64,000 bases of DNA from Perlabentimonas sp041656735 (GCA_041656735.1 JBBACY010000006.1:39260-103259), one strand, 5' to 3'; shown: positions 17,404-27,512, counted from the first letter of the stretch. The notes: a model not told the origin generated them from the sequence alone. Made by a program: numbers and translations.

Positions 17404-18204
17404 CTAATCGTTGTAGTGTTTAAAATTAAGAATACTATTACTTACCGAAAGGTACAAATCGCGCAAATCCTCATCAATTTCACTTAGCAGCGCCATATGT
17501 TTTTTCAACGTTTCGGAATCTCCTCGAATTGCTGGCCCGGTTTGCGAATCAATTGGATTTCCTTTAAGTGCCTTTTCGACCGTTTCTCTTATCAATGGTG
17601 CTAAAAGGCTAAAATCGAGGTCATATTCTTGCGTTAAAAGTTGACTTATGGCAAACATATGGTTAGAAAAATTACAAGAAAACACGCCGGTCAAATGCAA
17701 AATTTGTCGCTGTTTCGAATCCATCTCAACGGGAGTACCCTTAAGCGAAACTACGAGCTGTTGAAGTATTTGGTAGGTTTTTGTGTTGCTTGCCTCTAAG
17801 CAAAAGGGAACCTGAGCTAACTCCGCATCTCTCCCTTTTGTAAAGGTTTGAAACGGGTAAAAAACGCCGTAAGTATCAGAAACACCAGAAAGCACCTTAA
17901 TCGAAGTGCTCCCGCTAGTATGCACCACAATTCCTTGTAGTTTCGGAAGGTTTTTAGTTAATTCGGAAATAACAGAATCAGATACGCACATTATGTACAA
18001 ATCGGCATCGAGTCGTACATTACGAATATCGGTTGTAAAATCGCAGTGCGCTATCTCGGCCAACGATTTGGCATTGGCCTCGGTTCGACTCACAATTTGC
18101 ACAACGGTATGGCCTAATTCTGTAAGCGATTTGGTAAGCTGAAACGCTACATTACCAGCACCAAACATCACTATTCTAAGTAATTCTGATGTTTTTGCAC
18201 CCAT
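17404..18204 (-). CDS. DUF2520 Rossmann-fold protein
   Basis: This 266-residue protein has an N-terminal dinucleotide-binding fold (MFGAGNVAFQLTKSL at about 13-27) and a C-terminal helical domain of the DUF2520 type (HLTGVFSCNFSNHMF). It resembles F420-dependent or ketopantoate-like oxidoreductases in fold, but its reaction is unknown. It is the first gene of a minus-strand set with the KdsC-like and UbiA-like genes, an arrangement seen in other Bacteroidales, which suggests a shared pathway in envelope or lipid metabolism (inference). Confidence 0.85.
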   Translation of the reverse strand: MGAKTSELLRIVMFGAGNVAFQLTKSLTELGHTVVQIVSRTEANAKSLAEIAHCDFTTDIRNVRLDADLYIMCVSDSVISELTKNLPKLQGIVVHTSGSTSIKVLSGVSDTYGVFYPFQTFTKGRDAELAQVPFCLEASNTKTYQILQQLVVSLKGTPVEMDSKQRQILHLTGVFSCNFSNHMFAISQLLTQEYDLDFSLLAPLIRETVEKALKGNPIDSQTGPAIRGDSETLKKHMALLSEIDEDLRDLYLSVSNSILNFKHYND

Positions 18205-18433
18205 TATAAAATGGTTTAATTAGCAGATATAATTTGATTGCTAAGATAACGTATAATTTTTTAAAAACCTTACCCTATTCGGCTCATAATATTATTATGC
18301 AATGCATCATCCGTTTTGAAAATAATTGCCTCAAATAATTATAAATGGCAATACTTTTAAAAAGAATTGTTTAAATTTCGACTACTGCATTTTTTTAGCC
18401 AATTTTGCTTTCAAATAATTACGGGTTTTAAAG

Positions 18434-19219
18434 TTGACAACAAAAGTTCCACTTATTACGCTAACAACCGATTGGGGGCAATTCGATTACTATATGGGTA
18501 TGCTTAAGGGAAGTATTATGTCAAAAATTCCCAGCGCCCAAATAGTGGACCTATCGCACAGCATACCTAGTTTTAATATCCACAACGCTGCCTTTGTTGT
18601 AAAAAACAGCTTTAAATCTTTTCCAACAGGAACTATCCACCTAGTGTTAATTAACACCGAGGATAGTACTTCGGATCGCCTAATTATCTGTTATTATGAT
18701 GGGCACTATTTTGTAACCCCCGACAATGGAATTTTAGGATTACTTTTCTCCAGTTTACCTGACGATATCTATGCCGTTCCCCTTGAGAAAAAGGATGGTA
18801 CTTTCGGCTCACTAAGCTCATTTATTAATGCCATTGAGCAAATTGTAACCCCAAATGAGGAGGCAATGGCCAATGCTCGTATTACAGATTACGACAAGCG
18901 AGTTTCCCTTAAGGCGACCATCGACGAATCAATAATTACTGGTAGTATAGTTTACATCGATTCGTACCAAAACGCCATTACCAATATATCTAAAAGCTTG
19001 TTCGACAGAGTTGGACAAAACAGAAAATACAACATCTTTGTGCAAAGCAAACATAATATAATAACGAACCTTAGCACAAGCTACAACCAGGTTGCACCAG
19101 GCGAACTGCTTGCCATATTTAACTCGGTAAACTTACTCGAAATTGCTATCAGGAATGGAAATGCCTCGGAGCTACTGAGCCTAAGCGTTGGCGGTAACGT
19201 TAGGGTAAATTTTATGTAG
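18434..19219 (+). CDS. SAM hydroxide adenosyltransferase (DUF62) family protein
   Basis: The 261-residue protein belongs to the SAM hydrolase / SAM-dependent halogenase family. The N-terminal TLTTDWGQFDYYMGMLKG and the VDLSHSIPSFNIHNAAFV segment are typical, as is the C-terminal domain with YIDSYQNAITNI. Members split S-adenosylmethionine to adenosine and methionine with water as nucleophile. The start is TTG at 18434; no ATG in frame lies upstream, and the next would remove the conserved N-terminus. It probably shares a transcript with the MazG gene 33 bases downstream. Confidence 0.87.
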   Translation: MTTKVPLITLTTDWGQFDYYMGMLKGSIMSKIPSAQIVDLSHSIPSFNIHNAAFVVKNSFKSFPTGTIHLVLINTEDSTSDRLIICYYDGHYFVTPDNGILGLLFSSLPDDIYAVPLEKKDGTFGSLSSFINAIEQIVTPNEEAMANARITDYDKRVSLKATIDESIITGSIVYIDSYQNAITNISKSLFDRVGQNRKYNIFVQSKHNIITNLSTSYNQVAPGELLAIFNSVNLLEIAIRNGNASELLSLSVGGNVRVNFM

Positions 19220-19252
19220 AATTTAGTTCGCAAAATTGATATAAAACGAAAT

Positions 19253-20065
19253 ATGAAAATGAGCAGTAAAACAGGCACAAAAACCCCCGAAAGAGAGCAG
19301 GCGCTTCAGGCCTTTGATAAATTACTAACCATAATGGACGAGCTTCGCGAAAAATGCCCGTGGGATAGAGAGCAAACCATTAAGAGCATTCGTAACCTTA
19401 CCATTGAAGAAACCTACGAACTTACTGATGCTATTACCGATGGCGATATGGATGGAGTTAGAAAGGAGCTCGGCGATTTGCTTTTACACATCGTTTTTTA
19501 TTCGAAAATAGCTTCAGAAACAAAACTCTTCAACATAACAGATGTAATAAATAACATTTGTAACAAGCTGATTTACCGACATCCCCACGTTTTTGGTTCA
19601 GACGAAGTTAAAGACGCCAACGATGTGCTCGATAAATGGGAAGAAATAAAACTAACCGAAAAAGACGGCAACAAAACAGTACTGTCGGGGGTACCTAAAA
19701 CACTTTCAGCGCTTATTAAGGCAAACAGGATACAAGAAAAAGTAAAAGCCGTTGGCTTCGACTGGGAGGTGCGAAAGCAAGTTTGGGACAAAGTAAACGA
19801 AGAGATGGAAGAGCTGAAAGTTGAAATAGAGAATGATAATGCGGATAAAATTGAAGCCGAATTTGGCGACCTGTTCTTTTCATTGGTAAACGCCGCTAGA
19901 CTATACAACATTGACCCCGAAACGGCATTGGAGCGCACCAATAAAAAGTTTATGAAACGTTTTGGGTATCTTGAAAACCAAACGATAAAGCAAGGACGCT
20001 CACTAAAATTAATGAGTCTTGATGAGATGAATGAAATTTGGGAACAAGCAAAAGCTTTTGATTAA
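19253..20065 (+). CDS. mazG: MazG nucleoside triphosphate pyrophosphohydrolase
   Basis: MazG hydrolyses (d)NTPs to monophosphates and pyrophosphate, removing abnormal nucleotides and affecting stringent signalling. The 270-residue product has two MazG domains. In the first, CPWDREQTIKSI is followed by EETYEL at 52-57 and KELGDLL at 71-77, the metal-binding acidic residues. The second has EEMEELKVEIE and EAEFGDLFFSL. The length is normal for two-domain MazG. It is followed 12 bases later by a permease gene. Confidence 0.95.
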   Translation: MKMSSKTGTKTPEREQALQAFDKLLTIMDELREKCPWDREQTIKSIRNLTIEETYELTDAITDGDMDGVRKELGDLLLHIVFYSKIASETKLFNITDVINNICNKLIYRHPHVFGSDEVKDANDVLDKWEEIKLTEKDGNKTVLSGVPKTLSALIKANRIQEKVKAVGFDWEVRKQVWDKVNEEMEELKVEIENDNADKIEAEFGDLFFSLVNAARLYNIDPETALERTNKKFMKRFGYLENQTIKQGRSLKLMSLDEMNEIWEQAKAFD

Positions 20066-20077
20066 TCCTAACACGCA

Positions 20078-21157
20078 ATGCTTCAGTTTCTTATAAAAAA
20101 GTTACTCTATAGTATCCTAGTAATTTGGGGTGTTGTTTCTCTCGTATTCATTCTGTTCAACCTTATACCAGGCGACCCGGCGCGTATGGTAATGGGACAA
20201 CGAACCGATGAGGCTTCGCTTGCCGCAGTTCGTCGAGATTTAGGCCTTGATAAACCTCTTGCCTATCAGTACTTTAAATATCTAAACGACCTTTCGCCAG
20301 TATCCATTCACAATCCGAGTAATACGCACAGCTACATTTATTTAGACCCAAACATCTATTCGGTTGGCTTTTCGCTAAAATTTAGCTCTTCAACAGCAAT
20401 AGTTTTAAAAGCCCCTTACTTACGCCGCTCATTTCAGAGCGGAAAAAATGTTTCGGCTATCATTGCCGAAACGCTGCCAAACACATTTATACTAGCCATA
20501 ACCGCTATGGTAATGGCCACGCTTGCAGGCATTGCGCTGGGTGTGGTTGCTGCTTTAAACAAAAACTCGTGGCTCGACAGAGTTTTGCTCGTATTCTCAT
20601 CGTTTGGAATGAGCGTACCCTCATTTTTTGCCGCCATTCTTTTTGGTTGGCTTTTCGCCTTTGTGCTAGGCAAATACACTGGGCTAAACCTAACTGGTAA
20701 CCTATTGGAAATTGACAGCTTGGGTGAAGTAACAAGGTTTGAGCTAAAGAATCTATTTTTACCTGCTTTCACGCTAGGAATAAGACCACTGGCAATAGTT
20801 ACGCAGCTCACAAGAAACTCAATGCTCGAAACGCTTTCGCAGGATTATATTAGAACGGCCCACGCAAAAGGCCTATCAATATCACGCATTGTGTGGAAAC
20901 ACGCTCTAAAAAACTCCTTAAACCCAGTTGTTTCAGCAATATCAGGGTGGTTTGCCTCGCTTATGGCTGGCGTTGTGTTTGTTGAGTACATTTTTGGGTG
21001 GAGAGGTTTAGGTTACGTTGTTGTAGATGCGCTTAACAGCTACGATGTACCAGTTGTACTTGGCTCAGTTATAACCATTTCAATTGTTTTTGTTGTGGTC
21101 AATTTTTTTGTTGACATAGCATACTCAATGCTCGACCCAAGGATAAGGCTAGCCTAA
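20078..21157 (+). CDS. oligopeptide/nickel-type ABC transporter permease (DppB type), orphan
   Basis: The 359-residue integral membrane protein is of the DppB/OppB type. The N-terminus (LIKKLLYSILVIWGVVSLVF, then FNLIPGDPARMVMGQ) is a family signature, and the EAA loop appears in YIRTAHAKGLSISRIVWKHALKNSL. There is an unusually long loop between the first helix and the core (about residues 70-125). No second permease, ATPase or binding-protein gene is beside it; the neighbours are mazG and tpiA. Partners must be encoded elsewhere. Confidence 0.9.
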   Translation: MLQFLIKKLLYSILVIWGVVSLVFILFNLIPGDPARMVMGQRTDEASLAAVRRDLGLDKPLAYQYFKYLNDLSPVSIHNPSNTHSYIYLDPNIYSVGFSLKFSSSTAIVLKAPYLRRSFQSGKNVSAIIAETLPNTFILAITAMVMATLAGIALGVVAALNKNSWLDRVLLVFSSFGMSVPSFFAAILFGWLFAFVLGKYTGLNLTGNLLEIDSLGEVTRFELKNLFLPAFTLGIRPLAIVTQLTRNSMLETLSQDYIRTAHAKGLSISRIVWKHALKNSLNPVVSAISGWFASLMAGVVFVEYIFGWRGLGYVVVDALNSYDVPVVLGSVITISIVFVVVNFFVDIAYSMLDPRIRLA

Positions 21158-21179
21158 CCCAATAAATAGATTTTATTTG

Positions 21180-21187
21180 TATATTTG
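21180..21187 (+). promoter_or_regulatory. -7 box before tpiA
   Basis: TATATTTG matches TAnnTTTG exactly and lies 55 bases before the tpiA ATG. No TTTG box was seen 19-21 bases upstream, so tpiA may also be read from the permease transcript. Confidence 0.35.
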
Positions 21188-21242
21188 AAAGGCTTTGACA
21201 AGCATAATACACAACTTTTAACACCTATTTAAACAACTTATA

Positions 21243-22004
21243 ATGAGAAAACAAATTGTAGCAGGAAACTGGAAAATGAACACAACCCCCGAGGAAGGTT
21301 TAGCTCTTGTTGAAAGAATTAAGGAGCTTTCAGGGTCGGTTCCAAGTGATGTTGAAATCATTGTGTCGCCCCCATTTACCCACTTATATGCTGTTTCATC
21401 GAGCATAAAAAACAGCCGTGTTCAGACCAGCAGTCAAAATTGCGCTGCTTGGGAAAAAGGGGCATACACCGGTGAAGTTTCCGTTGATATGATTTCGGCG
21501 GTTGGAGCAAGTTACGTAATAATTGGGCACTCGGAGCGTCGGGAGTATTTTAACGAAACCAGCGAAACCTTGCTCAAAAAAATTGAGCTCTCGTTATCAA
21601 GAAAATTAACACCCATTTTCTGCTGTGGCGAGGTACTCGAAGAGCGTGATGCCAACAAGCATTTTGATACGGTTAAAACCCAAATTAACGAGGTACTTTT
21701 CAAGCTTGAACCCAAGCAAGCACAAAAAGTAATTATTGCTTATGAACCCATTTGGGCTATTGGCACCGGAAGAACCGCAACGCCAGACCAAGCGCAAGAA
21801 ATGCACTCGTTCATTAGAAGCATAGTAGCAACGAAATTTGGAACTGATGTGGCAAACAACGTGAGCATACTTTACGGTGGCAGCTGCAAGCCCGATAACG
21901 CAACCGAAATATTTGCAAAACCCGATGTTGACGGGGGCTTAATTGGAGGTGCTTCACTTAGCGCTAGCGATTTTATTGCCATTGCCAAATCGTTTCCACA
22001 GTAA
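21243..22004 (+). CDS. tpiA: triose-phosphate isomerase
   Basis: TpiA interconverts dihydroxyacetone phosphate and glyceraldehyde 3-phosphate in glycolysis. The 253-residue product has normal length and the full active site: Lys11 in GNWKMN, His96 in IIGHSERR, and Glu168 in AYEPIWAIGTG. The phosphate-binding SILYGGSCKP and GLIGGASL are also present. It starts 85 bases after the permease gene and is followed two bases later by prmA, so the two are co-transcribed. Confidence 0.98.
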   Translation: MRKQIVAGNWKMNTTPEEGLALVERIKELSGSVPSDVEIIVSPPFTHLYAVSSSIKNSRVQTSSQNCAAWEKGAYTGEVSVDMISAVGASYVIIGHSERREYFNETSETLLKKIELSLSRKLTPIFCCGEVLEERDANKHFDTVKTQINEVLFKLEPKQAQKVIIAYEPIWAIGTGRTATPDQAQEMHSFIRSIVATKFGTDVANNVSILYGGSCKPDNATEIFAKPDVDGGLIGGASLSASDFIAIAKSFPQ

Positions 22005-22006
22005 TT

Positions 22007-22843
22007 ATGGACTACACAGAAGTATTAATTAGCATAACTCCGCATAGCCAGCAAAATACCGAAATACTTACTGCATTGCTAGCTGATATTGGGTTTGATA
22101 GCTTTGTAGAAGTTGAAAATTCGCTTGCGGCATATATTCCCACAAAACAAGCACAAAATCTTGACCTTGATTTGTTTGTAAAAAATCTGAATCTTGATGC
22201 AAGCGTTACATTTACAGCTAAAAACATAAAAGACGAGAACTGGAATAAGCAATGGGAATCGAACTTTAATCCGGTAACCGTTTTAGATTACTGCCGCATT
22301 AGGGCACCATTTCACAACCCCGAAAACGGGTATGCCCTCGAAATAGTAATGGAACCCAAAATGGCTTTCGGCACTGGCCATCACCAAACCACGTGGCTAA
22401 TGATTTGGCAATTGTTTAACCTAAATTTAAAAGGTAAATCGGTGCTCGATATGGGTTGCGGTACAGGTGTTTTAGCTATTATTGCTGAAAAACTAGGCGC
22501 AACAAACCTAACAGCTATTGATATTGACGAGTGGGCCTATGCGAATACGTGCGAAAATGTGCTAGCAAACAACTGCTTTAAAATTGAGGTCGACCTTAAC
22601 GATGCCAATGGATTGCAGGACAAAACCTTCGATATTATTCTTGCAAACATCAACAGAAATATTTTACTAAATGATATTCCGACCTACGCAAAACACTTAA
22701 ACCTCAACGGGGTTCTGGTAATGAGCGGAATACTAAAGCAAGACACGGACCTTATTATCCAAAAAGCCAAAGAATTTGGCCTTCAAACAACAAGCACACG
22801 TTACAAAGACGATTGGGCATCGATTGTAACATTAAAAAGCTAA
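22007..22843 (+). CDS. prmA: ribosomal protein L11 methyltransferase
   Basis: PrmA trimethylates ribosomal protein L11. The 278-residue product has the family's N-terminal substrate domain, the conserved MAFGTGHHQTT loop, the SAM-binding motif VLDMGCGTGVLAI, and the ANINRNIL catalytic segment. It begins two bases after the tpiA stop. The order tpiA-prmA is common in Bacteroidota. The next gene, for a giant exported protein, starts 12 bases after its stop. Confidence 0.95.
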   Translation: MDYTEVLISITPHSQQNTEILTALLADIGFDSFVEVENSLAAYIPTKQAQNLDLDLFVKNLNLDASVTFTAKNIKDENWNKQWESNFNPVTVLDYCRIRAPFHNPENGYALEIVMEPKMAFGTGHHQTTWLMIWQLFNLNLKGKSVLDMGCGTGVLAIIAEKLGATNLTAIDIDEWAYANTCENVLANNCFKIEVDLNDANGLQDKTFDIILANINRNILLNDIPTYAKHLNLNGVLVMSGILKQDTDLIIQKAKEFGLQTTSTRYKDDWASIVTLKS

Positions 22844-22855
22844 ACCATTTGCATT

Positions 22856-25800
22856 ATGACATCTCCTTTCACCCTAAAACTTACTATACTGCTGGCTTTA
22901 GTGACTATAATGAGTACAAGCTACGCTCAGCGAATTACCAGTTTCTCGACCGAGCCAGAATTTTTCCCAATTGAACTTGAAAGTATAACTAAAAGTCAGG
23001 TGCAAAAGGAAGATGACAACCTGCTAAATAAATTTAAGCTATTTTGGAGTTCCGACACCATATCTCTAGAGCAAAAGGAGCAAATTATTGCCATATCAAA
23101 TCTACTTCTGGCTAAAAGCGCCGTTAACTTATCTCATTTTTTCACATTCACTAAAACCATAATGCTCTACTCTGAAAGTAAAAAATTTCAAGATGAGTTT
23201 AACACTTGGTTAAAAGGCCTTTATGAATTTGCTAAAACCGATAATCGTTCAATAAGCTGGTTAAGTAGCTTTCTAGATAACTCTTTATCTCTTTTCACCC
23301 GAGGGGTTTTTGCCAAAAATCCAGCATTCGAATGGAAAGTTAGCAACAATAATTTCAACTACTCATTCAATACAACCCTCACCCTAAAGTTTAATGATGC
23401 TAACCTAATATGCCAGAACAGGACAGACTCCATCGCAATTCAATCAACACTAGGAGAGTATTTTCCCCTAAAAAATGAGATTAAAGGGAAAGGTGGTAAG
23501 GTTACCTGGATACGCAGTCGGTTTCCTGAAAACGAAATATTTGCAACCCTATCCAACTATACTGTCAATACCACACGCAACCAGTATGAGGCCGATTCGG
23601 TTTTATTTACAAACCTCGATTATTTTGACCACCCCTCTTTAGGCAAACTAACCGATAAAATTACTGGTGCATCAAACCCCGCCAACGTGGCGTATCCTGA
23701 GTTTTACACCTACGACCAACGCCATAAAATTGAAAACTTTTTTGATGGTGTAAGTTTCGATGGTGGATACTATATGCTGGGCTCACAATTTATAGGAAAT
23801 GGAACGAAGGACAACCCAGCCATAATTGAAATAAAACGTAATAACCAAGATTTTCTTCGAGTTGAAGCAAAAACATACATCTTTCTTCGCACAACTGTAA
23901 TGTCAGACTATGCGCGCATTCGCTTTCAACTTGGAACCGACTCTCTATACCATACAGGCTTGGGCTTTTTATACAATGACCAAAAGAAGCTAGTTACGAT
24001 AGCCCCAACAAATATGCTAACCACACAAAGCCCAATACTAAGCACTTACCATAACTTTTCGATAACCTTTGGCCAACTACAATGGCAACTTGGCGAAGAG
24101 GAACTTAATTTCAGTGCCCCTATGGGCTCATCGCAAAGTAGGGCCATTTTTGAGTCGAACAACTTTTTTAACGAGGAGATATTCGACCAAATTATGGGGC
24201 GCGACGAGCAGCATCCGCTGTTTGCCGTCGCAAATTTTACCAGTAAAATTAAATCGAAAGAATTTAAGGTTGAGCAGTTCTCGCAGTACCTTCGTAAAAG
24301 CAATGACCAAGTACGAATAGAAATTATGCGCCTGGCAATGCAAGGGTACCTCTTGTACGAATTTGAAACGGGTGATGTATACGTACTATCAAAACTATAC
24401 GATGCCATACGCGCCAAAGGAAAGTTTATTGATTACGATGTGCTTAAATTTAGCTCGTTTGTTGAAAGTGGAAACAATGCCAAGCTAAACCTAAACACCC
24501 TCGAAATGGCCATAAGAGGGGTTGAAAACGTATCGATTAGCGACTCGCAAAACGTTTTTCTTTATCCAACACGCAACGAACTTACGCTTAAAAAAAATAG
24601 AAACTTTGAATTTAATGGTAAGGTTGAAGCTGGGATGTTCGTTTTTTATGGCAACGAGTTTAACTTCGATTACGAAAACTTTAGAATCAACTCCGAACTT
24701 ATTGACTCACTCAACCTAAAGTACCAAACAAATGATATCGATTTTTTCGGCAAACGGGTGTTAAACCGTGTAACAAGTTCTCTAAAAGTGATTTCGGGCG
24801 AAGTACTAATAGATAAGCCTTTTAATAAATCGGGGCTTGTAAAAAATAAGGAGTATCCCATTTTTAATAGTAAAGGGAATTCTTACGTGTATTACGATGC
24901 AAAAAGCATATATAATGGGGTTTATGATAGGGAGAAATTTTATTTTGAAGTTACCCCCTTCACCTTTTATAGTTTAAACAACTTTGAAGTTGAAGATATG
25001 CATTTTACTGGGGTATTCTATTCTGCCGAAATTTTTGCTCCAATAAAAGACACGCTTATTCTTAGGCCAGATAACTCACTTGGTTTCAAAAGAACATTCC
25101 CGCCCGATGGATTTGCCATTTACAAAGGGAAAGGCAGATTTTACAACCAAATTGACCTGAGCAACCAGGGCCTAAAGGGCAAGGGCAGTTTTAGCTACAT
25201 TTCATCAACAACGGCATCAAATGCCATCGACTTCTTTCCCGACTCACTACTAACCAAAAGCACCGAATTTGCCATTGCGCAACAAATTAGCGGCATTGAG
25301 TTTCCTAGTGTACAGGGTAAGGAACATACCGTAAAATGGTATCCATACAAAGACATACTATACGCCAACAAAGGCACCCAACCGTTTATTATGTATAACA
25401 GCGAGGCCAATTTAGCAGGTAATTTAACCCTTACACCCCTTGGCCTTATAGGAAATGGCTTACTCGATATGCACAAGGCTCGCCTTACTTCAAGCAGCTA
25501 TAATTTTAATGCCCTCGACTTTAACAGTCCGAAAGCAAATTCGGAATTTAATGTAGCTGGCTCCGATGAGCTTGCGTTTATTGCCCCCGAGGTAAAAGCC
25601 TGGGTTAGTTTCGAGGCTCGAAAAGGCGAATTCTATAAGTTGGGCGAAAGTATATCGGCAGATTTGCCCCCGATGATGTACAAATCTCATATCGATAACT
25701 TTATATGGAATATTGATAAGAATGAGCTAAACATATCGACACCAAGCACGCAACAAACAGTAGAAAACAACAATTTTTACATCTCGGGAATGCCACAAAA

Positions 25801-27508
25801 TGAAAGCATACCCAATGGCTCTGTTTTTTACTCGTACTACCAAAACGAGGACTCGCTCTACTTCTTCTCACCAAAGGTTAACTACAATATGCAAAAGCCA
25901 TACGTAAAAGCCGATTCTGTTGAGTATTTACTCATTGCCGATGCAATTATAAATCCATACAAACAAAAAATTGAGATTGACGCAAAGAAAAGGATAATTC
26001 CTCTTGAAGAATCGCTTATTACTGCCAACAGAACAGAACGTTACCATAATTTTTATGATGCCAACGTTACGGTAACTGGGCGAAAAAGATATGCCGCAAG
26101 CGGAACCATTGACTATGTTGACGAAAACGACTCCATTCAGCCTATTAAGTTGAAGGAAATAAAAATTGACCCGCAGGGAAATACGTACGCGCAAACATCG
26201 CTAACCGAACCCGACAGTTTTAAGTTAAGCCCATTTTTTGGCTATATTGGTGATTTAGAGATCTTTGCAAAAGAAAAATTCTGGACTTACCAAGGAGGAG
26301 CAAGCCCCCTACACGGTTGTAGCCAAGTTAAATCGAGCAATGTGTATTTTAAGTCAGCAATAGACCCAAGCAACATTTTTATTCCCGTTGCAGAGTTGCC
26401 GCGAAACCTAAATCAGAATATCCTGATTAATGGAAGTGTAGTTACCGTTGACTCAATACATATGTATCCCGCATTGCTCTCGGGACGAAAAGACCACACC
26501 GACCGCTCGCTAGTTAAGGCCGATGGTTTTATTCACTTCAACAAACAGCGTGGGCGCTTTTTACTCGGGTCTAAAGAAAAAATACAGAACCCCGATACAA
26601 CTGGAAACCTCATTAGCCTATCGAAAGACTTTTGTATGCTAATTAGTGAGGGTGAAATTGAGCTACCCATAAACCTTGGGCAAATAAAGCACATTTCATC
26701 GGGTAGCGCTACGCACCTAGTAGCCGACAGTATGCTTAACCTTGATGTTGTGCTTGCGCTCAACTTTCATTTTAACCAGCTCTCGCTCGAGGCTATGGCA
26801 AACGATATCCTGTTGTACAAAGAACTTGCAAATAGCGACCAGAGTCGGAAAATCTTCAAAAATTATCTATACCAACAAGCCAGTCCCGAGGATGCAAAAA
26901 CAGCCGTCAATCAAATTAGCCTGTTTGGTGCTATGACACAGCTGCCAAAAGGGCTTGAAAGCACCATTACATTTAACGAGCTAAAAATGTACTGGGACCA
27001 AAAAAATACATCCTTCGTTTCAAAAGATAAAATTGGCATTGGAACCATTGGCGGCATTCAGGTTAATAAGAAGGTAAATGGTTTTGTTGAGATAATTAAA
27101 AGGAATACTGGCGACTGGATGATGATTTACATTGAACTCTCGCCTGATAAGTACTACGTTTTCTATTACACACGGGGCGCTATGCAGGTGTCATCGCATA
27201 ATTCTCTATTTACCGACCCAATAAACAGTATGAAATCTAGAGCACGCCGCGTAAGGGTTAAAGCAGGCCAAATTCCTTTCAATTTTGTTGTGGGTACCCG
27301 CCGCGAGTTGCAACGTGCACAGGACAGGTATAACGTACTTACAGGCAAAGCCGTTGAGCAGAATAACGAGAACGAAGAGAATACTGAACCCCAACGCCAG
27401 CTGCGAAATAAAGAAAACGAAAGTTTAGAAACCGAGAAAGAGGAAGTTAGCTCAACAGAAAACAACGAGGAAAATAGCAAAACGGAAGAAACAGAAGAGG
27501 AAATTTAG
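22856..27508 (+). CDS. giant exported protein of unknown function
   Basis: The 1550-residue protein has a signal peptide at about 1-25 ending STSYAQ, then a helical N-terminal region (about 40-165), and a very long beta-rich body with many short strands and no cysteine-rich or catalytic motif that I recognise. The C-terminal 60 residues are low-complexity, rich in Glu, Asn and Thr, and contain no type IX sorting domain. I believe similar large proteins occur in related Bacteroidota but cannot name a family. It starts 12 bases after prmA, so it is probably co-transcribed with housekeeping genes. It may be a periplasmic or outer-membrane structural protein. Confidence 0.85.
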   Translation: MTSPFTLKLTILLALVTIMSTSYAQRITSFSTEPEFFPIELESITKSQVQKEDDNLLNKFKLFWSSDTISLEQKEQIIAISNLLLAKSAVNLSHFFTFTKTIMLYSESKKFQDEFNTWLKGLYEFAKTDNRSISWLSSFLDNSLSLFTRGVFAKNPAFEWKVSNNNFNYSFNTTLTLKFNDANLICQNRTDSIAIQSTLGEYFPLKNEIKGKGGKVTWIRSRFPENEIFATLSNYTVNTTRNQYEADSVLFTNLDYFDHPSLGKLTDKITGASNPANVAYPEFYTYDQRHKIENFFDGVSFDGGYYMLGSQFIGNGTKDNPAIIEIKRNNQDFLRVEAKTYIFLRTTVMSDYARIRFQLGTDSLYHTGLGFLYNDQKKLVTIAPTNMLTTQSPILSTYHNFSITFGQLQWQLGEEELNFSAPMGSSQSRAIFESNNFFNEEIFDQIMGRDEQHPLFAVANFTSKIKSKEFKVEQFSQYLRKSNDQVRIEIMRLAMQGYLLYEFETGDVYVLSKLYDAIRAKGKFIDYDVLKFSSFVESGNNAKLNLNTLEMAIRGVENVSISDSQNVFLYPTRNELTLKKNRNFEFNGKVEAGMFVFYGNEFNFDYENFRINSELIDSLNLKYQTNDIDFFGKRVLNRVTSSLKVISGEVLIDKPFNKSGLVKNKEYPIFNSKGNSYVYYDAKSIYNGVYDREKFYFEVTPFTFYSLNNFEVEDMHFTGVFYSAEIFAPIKDTLILRPDNSLGFKRTFPPDGFAIYKGKGRFYNQIDLSNQGLKGKGSFSYISSTTASNAIDFFPDSLLTKSTEFAIAQQISGIEFPSVQGKEHTVKWYPYKDILYANKGTQPFIMYNSEANLAGNLTLTPLGLIGNGLLDMHKARLTSSSYNFNALDFNSPKANSEFNVAGSDELAFIAPEVKAWVSFEARKGEFYKLGESISADLPPMMYKSHIDNFIWNIDKNELNISTPSTQQTVENNNFYISGMPQNESIPNGSVFYSYYQNEDSLYFFSPKVNYNMQKPYVKADSVEYLLIADAIINPYKQKIEIDAKKRIIPLEESLITANRTERYHNFYDANVTVTGRKRYAASGTIDYVDENDSIQPIKLKEIKIDPQGNTYAQTSLTEPDSFKLSPFFGYIGDLEIFAKEKFWTYQGGASPLHGCSQVKSSNVYFKSAIDPSNIFIPVAELPRNLNQNILINGSVVTVDSIHMYPALLSGRKDHTDRSLVKADGFIHFNKQRGRFLLGSKEKIQNPDTTGNLISLSKDFCMLISEGEIELPINLGQIKHISSGSATHLVADSMLNLDVVLALNFHFNQLSLEAMANDILLYKELANSDQSRKIFKNYLYQQASPEDAKTAVNQISLFGAMTQLPKGLESTITFNELKMYWDQKNTSFVSKDKIGIGTIGGIQVNKKVNGFVEIIKRNTGDWMMIYIELSPDKYYVFYYTRGAMQVSSHNSLFTDPINSMKSRARRVRVKAGQIPFNFVVGTRRELQRAQDRYNVLTGKAVEQNNENEENTEPQRQLRNKENESLETEKEEVSSTENNEENSKTEETEEEI

Positions 27509-27512
27509 TCGG

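Noticed and set aside
27166..27480. 104-codon minus-strand frame at the end of the giant protein gene
   Set aside because: Shadow of the Glu/Asn/Thr-rich tail on the other strand; Ser/Phe/Leu-rich as expected for such a complement.
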